This document shows positions 44,970 through 56,291 of a DNA stretch of 64,000 bases, piece after piece. Source of the stretch: Basidiobolus meristosporus CBS 931.73 (lineage: Eukaryota; Basidiobolomycota; Basidiobolomycetes; Basidiobolales; Basidiobolaceae). The notes beneath the pieces were generated by a model that searched no databases, had not been told where the DNA came from, and saw only the letters and a list, made by a program, of their open reading frames with translations. The translations under genes were made by a program, and so were the position numbers. The DNA is taken from contig MCFE01000369.1 in assembly GCA_002104905.1 (NCBI GenBank), positions 1 to 64,000 on the forward strand, written 5' to 3'. Position 1 is the stretch's first letter. Every line of letters begins with the position of its first letter.

Positions 44970-47900
44970 GGTTATGAGCCCTAATTTGTCACTCTCTGCA
45001 ATGTCTACTACTGGTATTACTGGAATCTTTCCCTCCGCTGAAAAGTTGGATGGATCTAACTACCAAGTGCTGAAGGTGAAGATGAAGATGCTGTTACACA
45101 AAAGAGGCCATTGGAATATTGTGATGGGAGAAGAATGACTCCTAAAATTGTGGGAGAAGAATCCTTAAAGTACCACAAGTAAGAACAAAGTGCCTTTAAC
45201 TGCATTTGCCTTAATGTTAAAGACAAAATGCTAATTCATTGCTCAAGAGCAAATGCAGTAAAGAGTGCCTGGAAGGCATTAGAAGACTCCTACTAGTCAT
45301 GTCCAGCTGCTAAGAAAATGTATCTGAGACAAAAATTCTTTATTACAAAGATGCAGCCAGGAGAAGAAGTAAAAAATCTAATTAACAGAATCACCCTGCT
45401 GGTAGATGAGATGGAATCTGTGGTGTACCAACTACTGATGTGGATGTGATAGTTGCAATCCTGAATAGCCTGACAGACAAGTTTCAGGATCTTGTATTGG
45501 CCCTAGAGTCCAGAACTGAAGATTTGACCTTAAATTACATATATGGAAGGCTCCTGGATGAAGAATTAAGAAAATCAAGTGCAATAAGAAGGAAGAAGAA
45601 GCTGCTCTAATAAGCAGTTGTAACCAGCAAAAGAGATACCCAAGACCTTTTAGAGGCAATAGTAACCTGCTATGCAACTACTGCAAAAGGAAAGGACATA
45701 CATCAGACCAGTGCTTCAAAAACAGAGATAGTCAGTAGAAAAAGCCTGAATATCAAAAAGATGCAACAACTGAAGATAGACTATTCATATCTGCACTATA
45801 TATGACAGCAAACACAGACTCTCAGATGCGGTATATTGACTCTGGAGCATCTCAACACTTTACACACAAAAAAAAACTTTTTACCCAATATCAAGAAATT
45901 CTAATCAAGAAGGTTTTCATGAGTGACTACAGAACACCTGATGCAGGGGAGAAGGAACTATCCAAGTAAGCCTAAGAAGCAGTGAAGGAAGCCATACACT
46001 GACCTTTGAAGAAGTACTTTATGTACCAGAAATAGCCCAGAACCTACTATCTATAAGCAAGGCCACAGCAAAAGGACTCAGTTTTGGCTTTGACAATTCT
46101 GGATGCAGGATCACCTATCAAGATGTAGCCCATATTGCTTTGGGTATCATAGATCAGAATCTATACAAGTTGACTTATATTCCATCATATCTGGAATCCA
46201 ATATAAGTAACTTAAATGAAGAAACACCAATGCTTTGGCACAGGAGATGTGGGCACATCAATCTTGATTATTTGTGCAAAATGATCAAAGATTGGCTAAT
46301 TTCTGGAGTAAAAATTGATCCCCAGCTAATTTGGAGCACTGTGAGGCCTGCATATATGGGAAATAAGTCAGAAATCTGTTCAAGAGCTCTGGGTTAATCA
46401 AAACTAAGAAAAAATTAGATCTAATTCAATCAGATCTGTGTGGACCTATGCAAAATTTATCCTTAGGCAGGATGAAGTATTTACTCACTTTTATCAATGA
46501 TTATACAAGATACACATGGGTCTACTTCATGGAGTGAAGCTAAGAGGCTCTGTCAAAGTTCAGGGTGTTCAAAGTCATGGTGGAGAGAGAAACTAGTGAA
46601 AAATTAAGAAATATGCTCCAAAAATGGTGGAGAATATACCTTAAAACTCTTCATCCACTTCTGTAAAATTCATGGGATAAAGCAAGAGACTACTGTGCCA
46701 TACTCCCTATAGCAAAATGAAGTAGCAGAATGTGCCAACAGATCAATAATTGAAATGGCATGATCAATGATCCATGATCAAAAATTATCCCTTGATATTT
46801 GGCAGAGTTAGTTGCCACAGCTGTATACCCTAAAAATATGAGTTATAACAGAATACTTTGTGATTCTACTTCATTTGAAGCATGGTATGGATACAAAGCA
46901 AGTGCAGAACATCTAAGAATATTGGGGTGTACAGCATATGCCAAGAAACTGCACAACAATTAGTTAAAACTTGAACCAAAAAGTGTAAAATGCATATTTT
47001 TGGGCAACTGCAATGAGAGTAAAGCTTACAGACTCTACAATGCCAAAGCAAGGAAACTAATCAAGTCCAGGGATGTGTTTTTTGATGAAAATTCAAGTTT
47101 TTCACAAAAAATGACATCAGAGGATGACAAAAATTTGATCTCAGGTCCACCAATTGTCAGGATTGAATCAGAGCAAAACAATGAAAACTTTTTCACTCCA
47201 GAGGACTCTACAGCCATGTTTCAGCCAGAATCAGTGCCCAGGAATATCCCAGAAGTGATCATTCCAGTATCAAATGCCTGGAGATCCAATTGGACAAGAA
47301 ATAGCCCAAATTACTATATCAATGAGGGTACAAACTTAGCCTATGCCTATTCAGTCCAAATTGATGAGCCCCAGACTGATAAAGAGGCCCTAAATAGCCC
47401 TCAGACAAAGTTTTGGAGATCAGCAATGACTGAGGAATATCAGGCCCTAATGGAAGTTCAAACTTGGGACTTGGTCAAATTATCAATCAACCAAAAATCA
47501 ATTGGATGCAGATGGGCTTTTAAGACAAAATACAAGGCTGATGGTACAATAGAAAGATACAAAGCAGGACTTGTGGCCAAAGGATACTCCCAAATAAAAG
47601 GACTTGACTATACTGAGACCTTTGCACCAGTAGCCAAGTTTAATTCCATCAGACTAATATTAGCTATTGCAGCTAAATGTAAGCTTTCTATTCCTCAAGT
47701 GAATGTAAAAACTGCATTTTTGAATGGAGAACTTGATGAGGATTTGTATATAGACCAGCCTGATGAATTTGCTAACAATGATAACCCCCAATTGGTCTGC
47801 AAGCTTAAAAAGTCTGTAGGTGTCAAACAATCACCAAGAGCCTGGAATTGCAAGATAGGTTCTTATTTGGAATCTTTGAGTTTCAAAAGCAGTAATGCTG

Positions 47901-48334
47901 AGTATAGTGTATACTATAAGCCAGATAGAGCAAATCCAGTTCTATTAGCTCTGATATGTGGATGATCTTATTATAGTCACCAATAATCTAGCAATATTGG
48001 AAGAGACTAAATCCAGCCAATCTAAGGAGTTCAAGATGTCCAATCTAGGAGAACTCAGCTACTGCTTAGGGATTAAGTTTGCCATAGACAGAAGTACACA
48101 GACTATTACCCTAAGCCAATCAAAGTATTTTCAAGATATACTAAGGAAATCCCAAATGGAAGACTGTAAACCGGCAGCTACCCCAATGGAGACAAACCTC
48201 AACTTGGTCAAAACTAAACCAAATCAAGAGAGCTTAGTGCCCTCTGAAACCCTGACTTTCCTTATCACTCTATGGTAGGCAGTCTGATGTATATCATGTC
48301 CGATGAACATCCAGATATCTCATTCAGTGGGTTA
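44639..48334 (+). mobile_element. Decayed copia retrotransposon (copy 3), 3' end missing
   Basis: The 5' LTR is 44639-44969 (331 bases, several small deletions). The same primer site GGTTATGAGCCC starts at 44970. The internal region keeps gag through RT with many stops and frame changes; the longest open part is RT-containing (47000-47965). It ends in the middle of the RNase H region near 48334, where DNA transposon sequence begins. No 3' LTR is seen. Confidence 0.88.
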
Positions 48335-50147
48335 GGATATCATTTTGCCACAGAGAGAACATTCAGAAGTCAGCATGCAATTGCAGCAAAGTTGGCAAGC
48401 TATTAGCCATTTGCTGGAATATGGAATCAGTTGGAAATCAGACATACTTAAGATAATAGGTATCTGCTGGAGCAACAACATTCCACTGGGAGCAATGCAT
48501 TTGTTTTCAATAATATCCCTATACTGAAGACCAAGATGCACATGGGGCATTTCAACCTAAGTGAGCCCATTGAGATATGGAGAAACTTAAAAGAATTGGC
48601 AAGATATTACAGAGTATCCACTACCCTAAGTACTTCTCACGGGTGCCAATTAATATTCATATGCATAAGCAACAATACAAATGCAAAGACTGGATGAACT
48701 GGATATGTATTTATTCAAGTGGCATTCTGAAGCCATTCCTACCAAGAGTACATTGGAATTATTGGGTGTCAAATATGGACATTGTAGAATATTTTTCCAG
48801 AAGCAGATCACCAATGCCAACCTGATGCATCTACAGCTGTTGGGCAAGGAGTTTGTGACAGGACTTGAGCGGCTTTAGTACAAACATAAAGCTGAAAATG
48901 TAGATTTTTCACCAACTGTATCCATTCTCTACTCCATCTTGCATGGTGTGTGGAGAATATTGGGGCTTGCTTGACCTTTTGGGAGTTTCCTATGGAGCGG
49001 ATGTGTTGGGAGACAGCAAGACAAGTCAAGTTGCAGGTGCTACCATATACCAATCTCATCAAGAATATTACCTTCAAGTCCATGATGGATGTAATGAGTT
49101 GGCACATGAGAGACAGCCAGAAATAGTTGGAAAATACTGAGGACAGATGCACACATGGAGACACCTATGCCAATAACATTAAGAAGCTAAGAACACCCAA
49201 TGTGTCAGTAATCAGTTAAGTAATGCAAAGTTGGGTCAGGTGCAACAAGTAGCTAATCTTTATTAAGAGAACTCTACCAAGGTATGCCAGATCTCTCATG
49301 GTCACAAGCTAATTTCTACTGCATTCAACAAAGAACTCACACAAACAAGAGCCAAAAGTACTTATATAGGGGACTAGAATCCAACAAGGAGAAGCAATAT
49401 ATTGGCTGAGTACCAAGAAGTTCTTTGCGGATATTCAGGAGGCACTCATGGTAGAAGTGGCAACAACCAAGCATATGTTTGCAAGATGTATGTGTTACCA
49501 GCAGTACAAGGTATATGGCTACTTTGCAAGTATCCAACTAAAAAGCTGTAAAGTTGAGGTGATAGAAGTATCTCAATTGCAGCAGGTGTGCATGTTTGTA
49601 GAGGTTATTAAGCAGGAGGCCATAGTTTTTTTTGATTTAAGCCATATGTGGAATACCCAAGGTAGTAGTGGATAGCAAATAAAAAGGGGCAATTCTACAG
49701 TGGAATATATGAATTGCACATGGGGAGGTAGAAAAAGGAAATACCATATGGTATATTGGTACAGTGGCATTATAGAGATCTTGTTGTAGGCCATCATACT
49801 GCCATTATAATGCCATCAGAATCTTGCCATGAGGCTGTTAAAATACCATCAAAAACTCTGCCATATAAGGCAAATGAATGTCCTGGCCAGTAGGATCCAC
49901 TCAAAGTAGCTGTAGAGCACAATAAGACTGCTACAATGCCATGTAATTATTGTCACATCACTAATCAAATCCTGTCAAGTTTTATCACTTTGGCAGTAGA
50001 ATTAGCAAAGCGCTGTTGTGATCCCATAATAAGATTGTTAAGAGGGCCACTAATTCCAAGCTGCTGATATTTTGACGGTCTCTAAGCAGGAACCTGATGG
50101 CTGATCTGGATTGAATCTACCCGTGGACTAAATTATTTTTCATAGGG
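48335..50147 (+). mobile_element. Tnp2-type transposon fragment C (transposase C half plus terminus)
   Basis: This is plus-strand transposase remnant. It carries WSNNIPLGAMH (about 48470-48500), the following K-rich block, the distal FPMERM-like region and the C-terminal block with QQGEAIYWLSTKKFF (from about 49385). A subterminal noncoding region follows and ends ATTATTTTTCATAGGG at 50147, the inverted form of the 39041 terminus. Many frame breaks make it inactive. Confidence 0.75.
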
Positions 50148-50450
50148 TTATATAATAGCGTTACATTGTCAAACTGTTTGCCCATAGACAAGACTACTTT
50201 GAATCAATACTGTAAGAGTAGAGAAAAAGGATTATATGGCTATTACAGCAAGTCTCTCAGACACAAAGGACACAGCCAGCATAGGAAGTATTACAAGGAT
50301 CACGGCCAGTGTCTTGGCACACAATTCATATTTGACCATTCACCAAGTACTACTGTACCACCAATACCCTGAGGAAAATTGCAGTGGTGCTCCTAACAAA
50401 AGGCTGTCAGAGATTCTCAGTCACATAGCTAAGAGGTACTAAATCCATCA
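50148..50450 (+). pseudogene. Transposase N-terminal fragment
   Basis: It starts directly after the terminus at 50147 and matches the N-terminal zinc-type segment of other copies (KYYKDHGQCLGTQFIF). It ends near 50400, where a different part of the transposon begins. Confidence 0.6.
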
Positions 50451-51212
50451 GGACACTGTGCAAACACCATCAAAAAATAATGGCACCCCAGATATCATAA
50501 AAAACTTGGTCAAATTTTCATCACAACTATACAAAAGTGGCTTTTGATTGGTTTTCTGCCAATTTTCTCATTCCCTGATCCTGGACACTTTAACTTCCAA
50601 CATTTGTGTGTATTGATTAGCTATTGCCTCTTTTTCACACTTCTTACTACCTGACTCAACCGCTTCTCTTATTTTTCATTCATACAAATTTATTTATTTC
50701 CGTTGAAACTTCAATTGTACATCACTTACCAATTGTATTGACCTATCCAAGTCCTTATATGCTACACTAACATTAACCCCAAACCCACACTGAACAAGTA
50801 ACTCCATTAAGAACCCACCACTCACTAAGTATTTCTGCTGTAACGCTCTGTTTCCACTGCATTAGCCAGAGCCCTATGGCTTTATGCCATTGATCATTTG
50901 CAGGTTCCCATACACCCTGACCTTCAGCTAGCACTGCAAGGTCTAGCTTCTCATCTGCCAGTCTGCAAGAAGTCTATGCAATATGCAAGTGAATTTTCTT
51001 AAGCACTGCTCTTGAAGAAGTGCCTCAGCTTCTTGGTGTGCCTATAAGTGTTCCAAATTTCACTAAAGGCAATGTGATAACCTTTTGAGTTATTGACATT
51101 GTTACTTTTTCTGTCAATGGGATCCACACTCTGTCACAATGGAAGATGTGGAGGCTGTGGCAGACAAATTGCCTTTCTCTGCAAAATCATTTACCCAATG
51201 GAGTGTAGCTAC
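50451..51212 (-). pseudogene. Transposon ORF2 distal part and 3' flank
   Basis: Colinear with 60520-61133 (same strand) and with 62640-63380 (opposite strand). The minus strand encodes the distal end of ORF2 (about 51212-50880), then noncoding DNA. It is the left flank of the intact copia element and continues on its other side at 55900. Confidence 0.65.
51208..51212. repeat. 5-bp target duplication GCTAC (left)
   Basis: GCTAC directly precedes the LTR at 51213 and is repeated at 55900-55904 directly after the other LTR, as expected for copia integration. Confidence 0.9.
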
Positions 51213-51562
51213 TGTTGTAAGAGTCTTGGAGATATTGGAAGTGATTTGGAGAACAAGTAGATTATGTGGTTTTCACTTAATCATTTATTGAATGTAAAAG
51301 TAGTATTTATACTTTTACATGGTCTTGGCATTACAAACACGTAGAATAGGCTAAGGAAGGTCCCAAGAACATGTGTGCAAAGTTTGGGGCTGTTTGGACA
51401 ACTTTGAGAATTTTCATGTTCTGGGTACCTGGTATTTTGGTGAAAATATTCTAAGTAAATCCCGACAAGGAATTTGGTCAGTGTTCTCTAGGATTTGAAG
51501 GTGATGATCTAAGTGACTAAGTTAGGTGAATACTTAGGTGGAAAATACAAATTTTTACAACA
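51213..51562 (-). repeat. 3' LTR of copia copy 2
   Basis: 350 bases, TG...CA ends. It differs from the partner LTR at four sites; three of the four are transitions. Confidence 0.95.
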
Positions 51563-51573
51563 CTCCCACTCAG

Positions 51574-54500
51574 CTAAATGTTCATACTAACTAGTCCTAA
51601 TTTTGACCTAAGATATTCAAACTTGTCTCTAGCTAATGGTTTGGTAAATATGTCTGCAATCATTTCATCTGTAGGACAGTAAACTAAGCTAACTAAGTTG
51701 TTCTCTATAGCTTCACGTATGAAATGATGTCTAATATCTATGTGCTTGGTTCTAGCATGAAAAGTTGGATTTCTACCTAATTGTATACATCCTTGATTAT
51801 CTTGAAATAAAGTAATAGGCGTTTTTTGACATAGGCCTAAATCTGTAAAGAGCTTTCTTAACCACATTGCTTCTTTTGTAGCTTCACAGGCTGCCATATA
51901 CTCTGCCTCTGTAGTAGAAAGTGCTACGGTTGGTTGCTTTCTTGAATTCCATGAAATTGCTCCTTGACAGTAAAGAAAGGTGTATCCTGTGGTGGATCTT
52001 CTGTCTTCTAAATTTCGTCCCCAATCTGCATCAGAGTATTCCACAAGATCTTGTTCTGAGTCCTTATAAGTGTATCTTAGGCAGATATCAGCAGTTCCTT
52101 TTAGGTATCTAAAAATCCGCTTAACTGCTGCAATATGATCAGATCCATAGCTCTGATTATGTTGGCTGACAACTCCCACTGAATATGAGATATCTGGACG
52201 TGTTCCAAGCATGATATACATCAGACTGCCGACCATAGATTGATAAGGAAAGTCAGGGCTTTCAGATGGCACCAAGCTCTCTTGATTTGGTTGAGTTTTG
52301 ACCAAGTTAAGGTTTGTCTCCATTGGGGTAGCTGCCGGTTTACAGTCTTCCATTTTGTACTTCTTTAGTATATCTTGAATATACTTGGATTGGCTTAGGG
52401 TAATAGTCTGGGTACTTCTGTCTATGGAGAACTTAATCCCTAAGTAGTAACTAAGTTCTCCTAGATCGGACATCTTGAACTCCTTAGATAGGCTGGATTT
52501 AGTCTCTTCCAATGTTTCTAGGTTATTGGCAGCTATAATAAGATCATCCACATATAGAGCTAATAGAACTGGATTTGCTCTATCTGGCTTATAGTATATA
52601 CTATAGTCAGCATTACTCCTTTTGAAACTCAAAGATTCCAAATAAGAATCTATCTTGCAATTCCAGGCTCTTGGTGATTGTTTGAGACCATATAGTGACT
52701 TTTTAAGCTTGCAGACCAAATGGGGGTTATCTTGGTCAACAAACCCATCAGGCTGGTCCATATACACGTCCTCATCAAGTTCTCCATTCAAAAATGCAGT
52801 TTTTACATCCATTTGATGAATAAAAAACTTATATTTGGCTGCAATAGCCAATATTAATCTGATGGAATTAAACTTGGCTACCAGTGCAAAGGTCTCAGTA
52901 TAGTCAAGTCCTTTTGTTTGAGAGTATCCTTTGGCTACAAGTCTTGCTTTGTATCTTTCAATTGTACCATCAGCCTTGTATTTTGTCTTGAAGACCCATC
53001 TGCATCCAATTGATTTTCGGTTGATTGGTAATTTGACTAAGTCCCAAGTTTGATTTTCCATCAGGGCCTGATATTCCTCAGTCATTGCAGAGCTCCAAAA
53101 CTTTGTCTGAGGGCTATTTAGGGCCTCTTTTACAGTCTGGGGTTCATCAACATGGACTGAATAGGCATAGGCTAAGTTTGTACCCTCATTGATATAGTAA
53201 TTTGGGCTATTTCTTGTCCGATTGGATCTCCAGGCATTTGATACTGGAATGATCACTTCTGGGATATTCCTGGACACTGATTCTGGCTGAACCACGGTTG
53301 TAGAGTCCTCTGGAGTGAAAAAATTTTCATTGTTTTGCTCTGATTCAATCCTGACAATTGGTGGACTTGAGATCAAATTTTTGTCATCATCTGATGTCAT
53401 TTTTTGTGAAAATTTTGAATTTTCATCAAACAACACATCCCTGGACTTGATAAGCTTCTTTGCTTTGGTATTGTAGAGTCTGTATGCCTTACTCTCATTG
53501 CAGTAGCCCAAAAATATGCATTTTACACTTTTTGGCTCAAATTTTGACTGATTTCCGGCCAGTTTTTTGGCATATGCTGTGCACCCAAATATTCTTAGAT
53601 GTTCTGCACTTGGTCTGTATCCATACCATGCTTCAAATGGAGTAGAATCACGAAGTATTCTGTTATAACTCCTATTTTTAAGGTATACAGCAGTGGCAAC
53701 TGATTCCGCCCAAAAATCATAGGATAATTTTTGATCATGGATCATAGATCTTGCCATATCAATTATTGATCTGTTAGCTCGTTCTGCTACTCCATTTTGC
53801 TGTGGGGAGTATGGTACAGTAGTCTCTTGCTTTATCCCATGAATTTTGCAGAAGTGGATGAAGAGTTTTGAGGTATATTCTCCACCATTGTCAGAGCGTA
53901 TTTTCTTGATTTTTTCACCAGTTTCTCTCTCCACCATAGCTTTAAACTCCCTGAGCTTAGACAGAGCTTCTTCCTTTCTCTCCATGAAGTAGACCCATGT
54001 GTATCTTGTATAATCATCAATAAAAGTGATTAAATACTTCATCCCGCCTAAGGATAAATTTTGCATAGGTCCACACAGATCTGAGTGAATTAGATCTAAT
54101 TTTTTCTTAGTTTTGATTAACCCAGAGCTCTTGAACGGTTGTCTGGCTTGTTTCCCATATATGCAGGCTTCACAGTGCTCCAAATTAGCTGGGGGATCAA
54201 TTTTCACTCCAGAAATTAGCTGATCTTTGATCATTTTGCGCAAATAATCAAAATTGATGTGTCCAAATCTCCTGTGCCAAAGCATTGGTGTTTCTTCATT
54301 TAAGTTACTTATATTGGCTTCCAGATATGATGGAATATAAGTCAACTTGTATAGGTTCTGATCTCTGATGCCCGAAGCAATATGAGCACCATTTTGATCA
54401 GTGATCCTGCATCCAGAATTGTCAAAACTGAAACTGAGTCCTTCTGCTGTGGCCTTGCTTACAGAGAGTAGGTTCTTGGCTATTTCTGGTACATAGAGTA

Positions 54501-55545
54501 CTTCTTTAAAGGTCAGTGTATGGCTTCCTTCACTGCTTCTAAGGTTTACTTGGATAGTTCCTTCTCCCACTGCATCAAGTGTTCTATCGTCACCCATGAA
54601 AACCTTCTTAATTGGAATTTCTTGATATTGGGTAAAAAGTTCTTTTTGGTGTGTAAAGTGTTGAGAAGCTCCAGAGTCAATATACCACGTCTGAGAATCC
54701 TTGTTTGTGGTCATATTTAGTGCAGATATGAATAGTCTATCTTCAGTTGTTGCAGCATTTCCATATTCAGGCTTCTTTTGCTGATAATCTCTCTTTTTGA
54801 AACACCGGTCTGATGTGTGTCCTTTCCTTTTGCAGTAGTTGCAAAATAGGTTGCTGTTGCCTTTGTAGGGTCTTGGGTACCTCCTTTGTTGGTTATCATT
54901 GCTTATTAAAGCATTTTCTTCTTCCTTCTTATTGGCGCTTGATTTTCTTAATTCTTCATCCAGGAGCCTTCCATATACGTAATTTAAGGTCAAATCTTCA
55001 GTTCTGGACTCTAGGGCTGATACAAGGCCCTGAAACTTGTCTGTCAGGCTATTCAGGATGGTAACTATCACATCCTCATCAGTAGTTGGTACGCCCACAG
55101 ATTCCATCTCATCTACCAGCAGGGTAATTCTGTTAATTAGATTTTTCATTTCTTCTCCTGGCAGCATCTTTGTAGTAAAGAATTTTCTTCTCAGATACAT
55201 TTTCTTGGCAGCTGAACATGACTGGTAGGTGTCTTCTAATGCCTTCCAGGCATTCTTTGCCGTTTTTGCTCTTGAGCATTGAATTAGCAATTTGTCCTTG
55301 ACATTAAGGCAAATGCAGTTAAAGGCACTTTGTTCTTTCTTCTGGTACTTTAAGGCTTCCTCTCCCACGTTTTTAGGAGGGCATTCTTCTCCCATGACAA
55401 TATCCCAAAGGCCTCTTTCTTGTAGCAGCATCTTCATCTTCACCTTCCACACTTGGTAGTTAGATCCATCCAACTTTTCAGCAGAGGGAAAAATTCCAGT
55501 AATAGCAGTAGTAGACATTGCAGAGAGTGACAGCTCGGGGCTCAT
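51574..55545 (-). CDS. Copia gag-pol polyprotein, 1323 residues
   Basis: I start at the ATG at 55545, inside the primer site, since the longer frame reaches back into the LTR. Domains in order: gag, with zinc knuckle CNYCKRKGHTSDRC at 235-248; aspartic protease, YIDSGA near 288-293; integrase, with the HHCC zinc domain about 424-461 and DDE residues D489, D552 and E588; reverse transcriptase, with D913 in MDVKTAFLNGE and YVDD at 998-1001; and RNase H, with D1172, E1213 and D1249. The C terminus ends after ADIFTKPLARDK. Order protease-integrase-RT-RNase H is diagnostic of Ty1/copia. Gag and pol are in one frame, so no frameshift is needed. The ETFAPVA block of copy 1 reads ETFALVA here (residue 888), a CCG to CTG change at a CpG that might reduce RT function. 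Confidence 0.95.
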   Translation of the reverse strand: MSPELSLSAMSTTAITGIFPSAEKLDGSNYQVWKVKMKMLLQERGLWDIVMGEECPPKNVGEEALKYQKKEQSAFNCICLNVKDKLLIQCSRAKTAKNAWKALEDTYQSCSAAKKMYLRRKFFTTKMLPGEEMKNLINRITLLVDEMESVGVPTTDEDVIVTILNSLTDKFQGLVSALESRTEDLTLNYVYGRLLDEELRKSSANKKEEENALISNDNQQRRYPRPYKGNSNLFCNYCKRKGHTSDRCFKKRDYQQKKPEYGNAATTEDRLFISALNMTTNKDSQTWYIDSGASQHFTHQKELFTQYQEIPIKKVFMGDDRTLDAVGEGTIQVNLRSSEGSHTLTFKEVLYVPEIAKNLLSVSKATAEGLSFSFDNSGCRITDQNGAHIASGIRDQNLYKLTYIPSYLEANISNLNEETPMLWHRRFGHINFDYLRKMIKDQLISGVKIDPPANLEHCEACIYGKQARQPFKSSGLIKTKKKLDLIHSDLCGPMQNLSLGGMKYLITFIDDYTRYTWVYFMERKEEALSKLREFKAMVERETGEKIKKIRSDNGGEYTSKLFIHFCKIHGIKQETTVPYSPQQNGVAERANRSIIDMARSMIHDQKLSYDFWAESVATAVYLKNRSYNRILRDSTPFEAWYGYRPSAEHLRIFGCTAYAKKLAGNQSKFEPKSVKCIFLGYCNESKAYRLYNTKAKKLIKSRDVLFDENSKFSQKMTSDDDKNLISSPPIVRIESEQNNENFFTPEDSTTVVQPESVSRNIPEVIIPVSNAWRSNRTRNSPNYYINEGTNLAYAYSVHVDEPQTVKEALNSPQTKFWSSAMTEEYQALMENQTWDLVKLPINRKSIGCRWVFKTKYKADGTIERYKARLVAKGYSQTKGLDYTETFALVAKFNSIRLILAIAAKYKFFIHQMDVKTAFLNGELDEDVYMDQPDGFVDQDNPHLVCKLKKSLYGLKQSPRAWNCKIDSYLESLSFKRSNADYSIYYKPDRANPVLLALYVDDLIIAANNLETLEETKSSLSKEFKMSDLGELSYYLGIKFSIDRSTQTITLSQSKYIQDILKKYKMEDCKPAATPMETNLNLVKTQPNQESLVPSESPDFPYQSMVGSLMYIMLGTRPDISYSVGVVSQHNQSYGSDHIAAVKRIFRYLKGTADICLRYTYKDSEQDLVEYSDADWGRNLEDRRSTTGYTFLYCQGAISWNSRKQPTVALSTTEAEYMAACEATKEAMWLRKLFTDLGLCQKTPITLFQDNQGCIQLGRNPTFHARTKHIDIRHHFIREAIENNLVSLVYCPTDEMIADIFTKPLARDKFEYLRSKLGLVSMNI

Positions 55546-55549
55546 AACC
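55538..55549 (-). other. Primer-binding site for half-tRNA-iMet
   Basis: On the minus strand GGTTATGAGCCC follows the LTR directly. It is the reverse complement of GGGCTCATAACC, the anticodon stem-loop of eukaryotic initiator tRNA-Met. This is the primer type known from Drosophila copia and yeast Ty5, where a cleaved tRNA half primes. The ATG within it is the likely gag start. Copies 1 and 3 have the same 12 bases. Confidence 0.85.
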
Positions 55550-55899
55550 TGTTGTAAGAGTCTTGGAGATATTGGAAGTGATTTGGAGAACAAGTAGATT
55601 ATGTGGTTTTCACTTAATGATTTATTGAATGTAAAAGTAGTATTTATACTTTTACATGGTCTTGGCATTACAAACACGTAGAATAGGTTAAGGAAGGTCC
55701 CAAGAACATGTGTGCAAAGTTTGGGGCTGTTTGGACAACTTTGAGAATTTTCATGTTCTGGGTACCTGGTATTTTGGTGAAAATATTCTAAGTAAATCCC
55801 GACAAGGAATTTGGTCAGTATTCTCTAGGATTTGAAGGTGATGATCTAAGTGACTAAGTTAGGTGAATATTTAGGTGGAAAATACAAATTTTTACAACA
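55550..55899 (-). repeat. 5' LTR of copia copy 2 with TATA and poly(A) signals
   Basis: 350 bases. On the minus strand it carries TATAAATA (55648-55641), a probable promoter, and AATAAA near 55626-55621, a probable polyadenylation signal. Confidence 0.93.
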
Positions 55900-55904
55900 G
55901 CTAC
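55900..55904. repeat. 5-bp target duplication GCTAC (right)
   Basis: Partner of 51208-51212. The 40 bases that follow are the host transposon, ending at the next LTR. Confidence 0.9.
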
Positions 55905-55943
55905 ACTGGCTACATGTCCAACTCATGTGAGAGCAGCTGTTTT

Positions 55944-56291
55944 TGTTGTAAAAATTCGTATTTCCACCTAAATATTCACCTAACTTAGTCACTTAGATCA
56001 TCACCTTCAAATTCTAGAGAATACTGACCAAATTCCTTGTTGGGATTTACTTAGAATATTATCACCAAAATACCAGGTACCCAGAACATGAAAATTCTCA
56101 AAGTTGTCCAAACAGCCCCAAACTTTGCACACATGTTCTTGGGACCTTCCTTAACCTATTCTACATGTTTGTAATGCCAAGATCAGGTAAAAGTATAAAT
56201 ACTACTTTTAATTCAATGAATCATTAAGTGAAAACCACACAATCTACTTGTTCTCCCAATCACTTCCAATGTCTCCAAGACTCTTACAACA
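55944..56291 (+). repeat. Solo LTR with 5-bp target duplication
   Basis: 348 bases, TGTTGTAAAAATTCG to CTTACAACA. It is flanked by GTTTT at 55939-55943 and 56292-56296. A lone LTR with matching duplication shows that a full element was inserted here and lost by LTR-LTR recombination. It is opposite in orientation to copy 2, 44 bases away. Confidence 0.95.

Larger units (their letters stand above)
51213..55899 (-). mobile_element. Full-length Ty1/copia retrotransposon with intact gag-pol (copy 2)
   Basis: This 4687-bp element is on the minus strand. Its LTRs (5' LTR 55899-55550, 3' LTR 51562-51213) are 350 bases each and differ at only 4 positions. It has a 5-bp duplication GCTAC on both sides, a primer site right after the 5' LTR and a purine tract (GAGTGGGAG) right before the 3' LTR. 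The single frame is unbroken, so it is the youngest copy in the window and possibly active. It is inserted in ORF2 of a Tnp2-type transposon. Confidence 0.97.

Noticed and set aside
55546-55677. N-terminal extension of copia gag-pol by 44 codons
   Set aside because: It lies in the LTR downstream of the TATA box; the same frame in copy 1 is also open only by chance, and the ATG in the primer site fits other copia-type elements.
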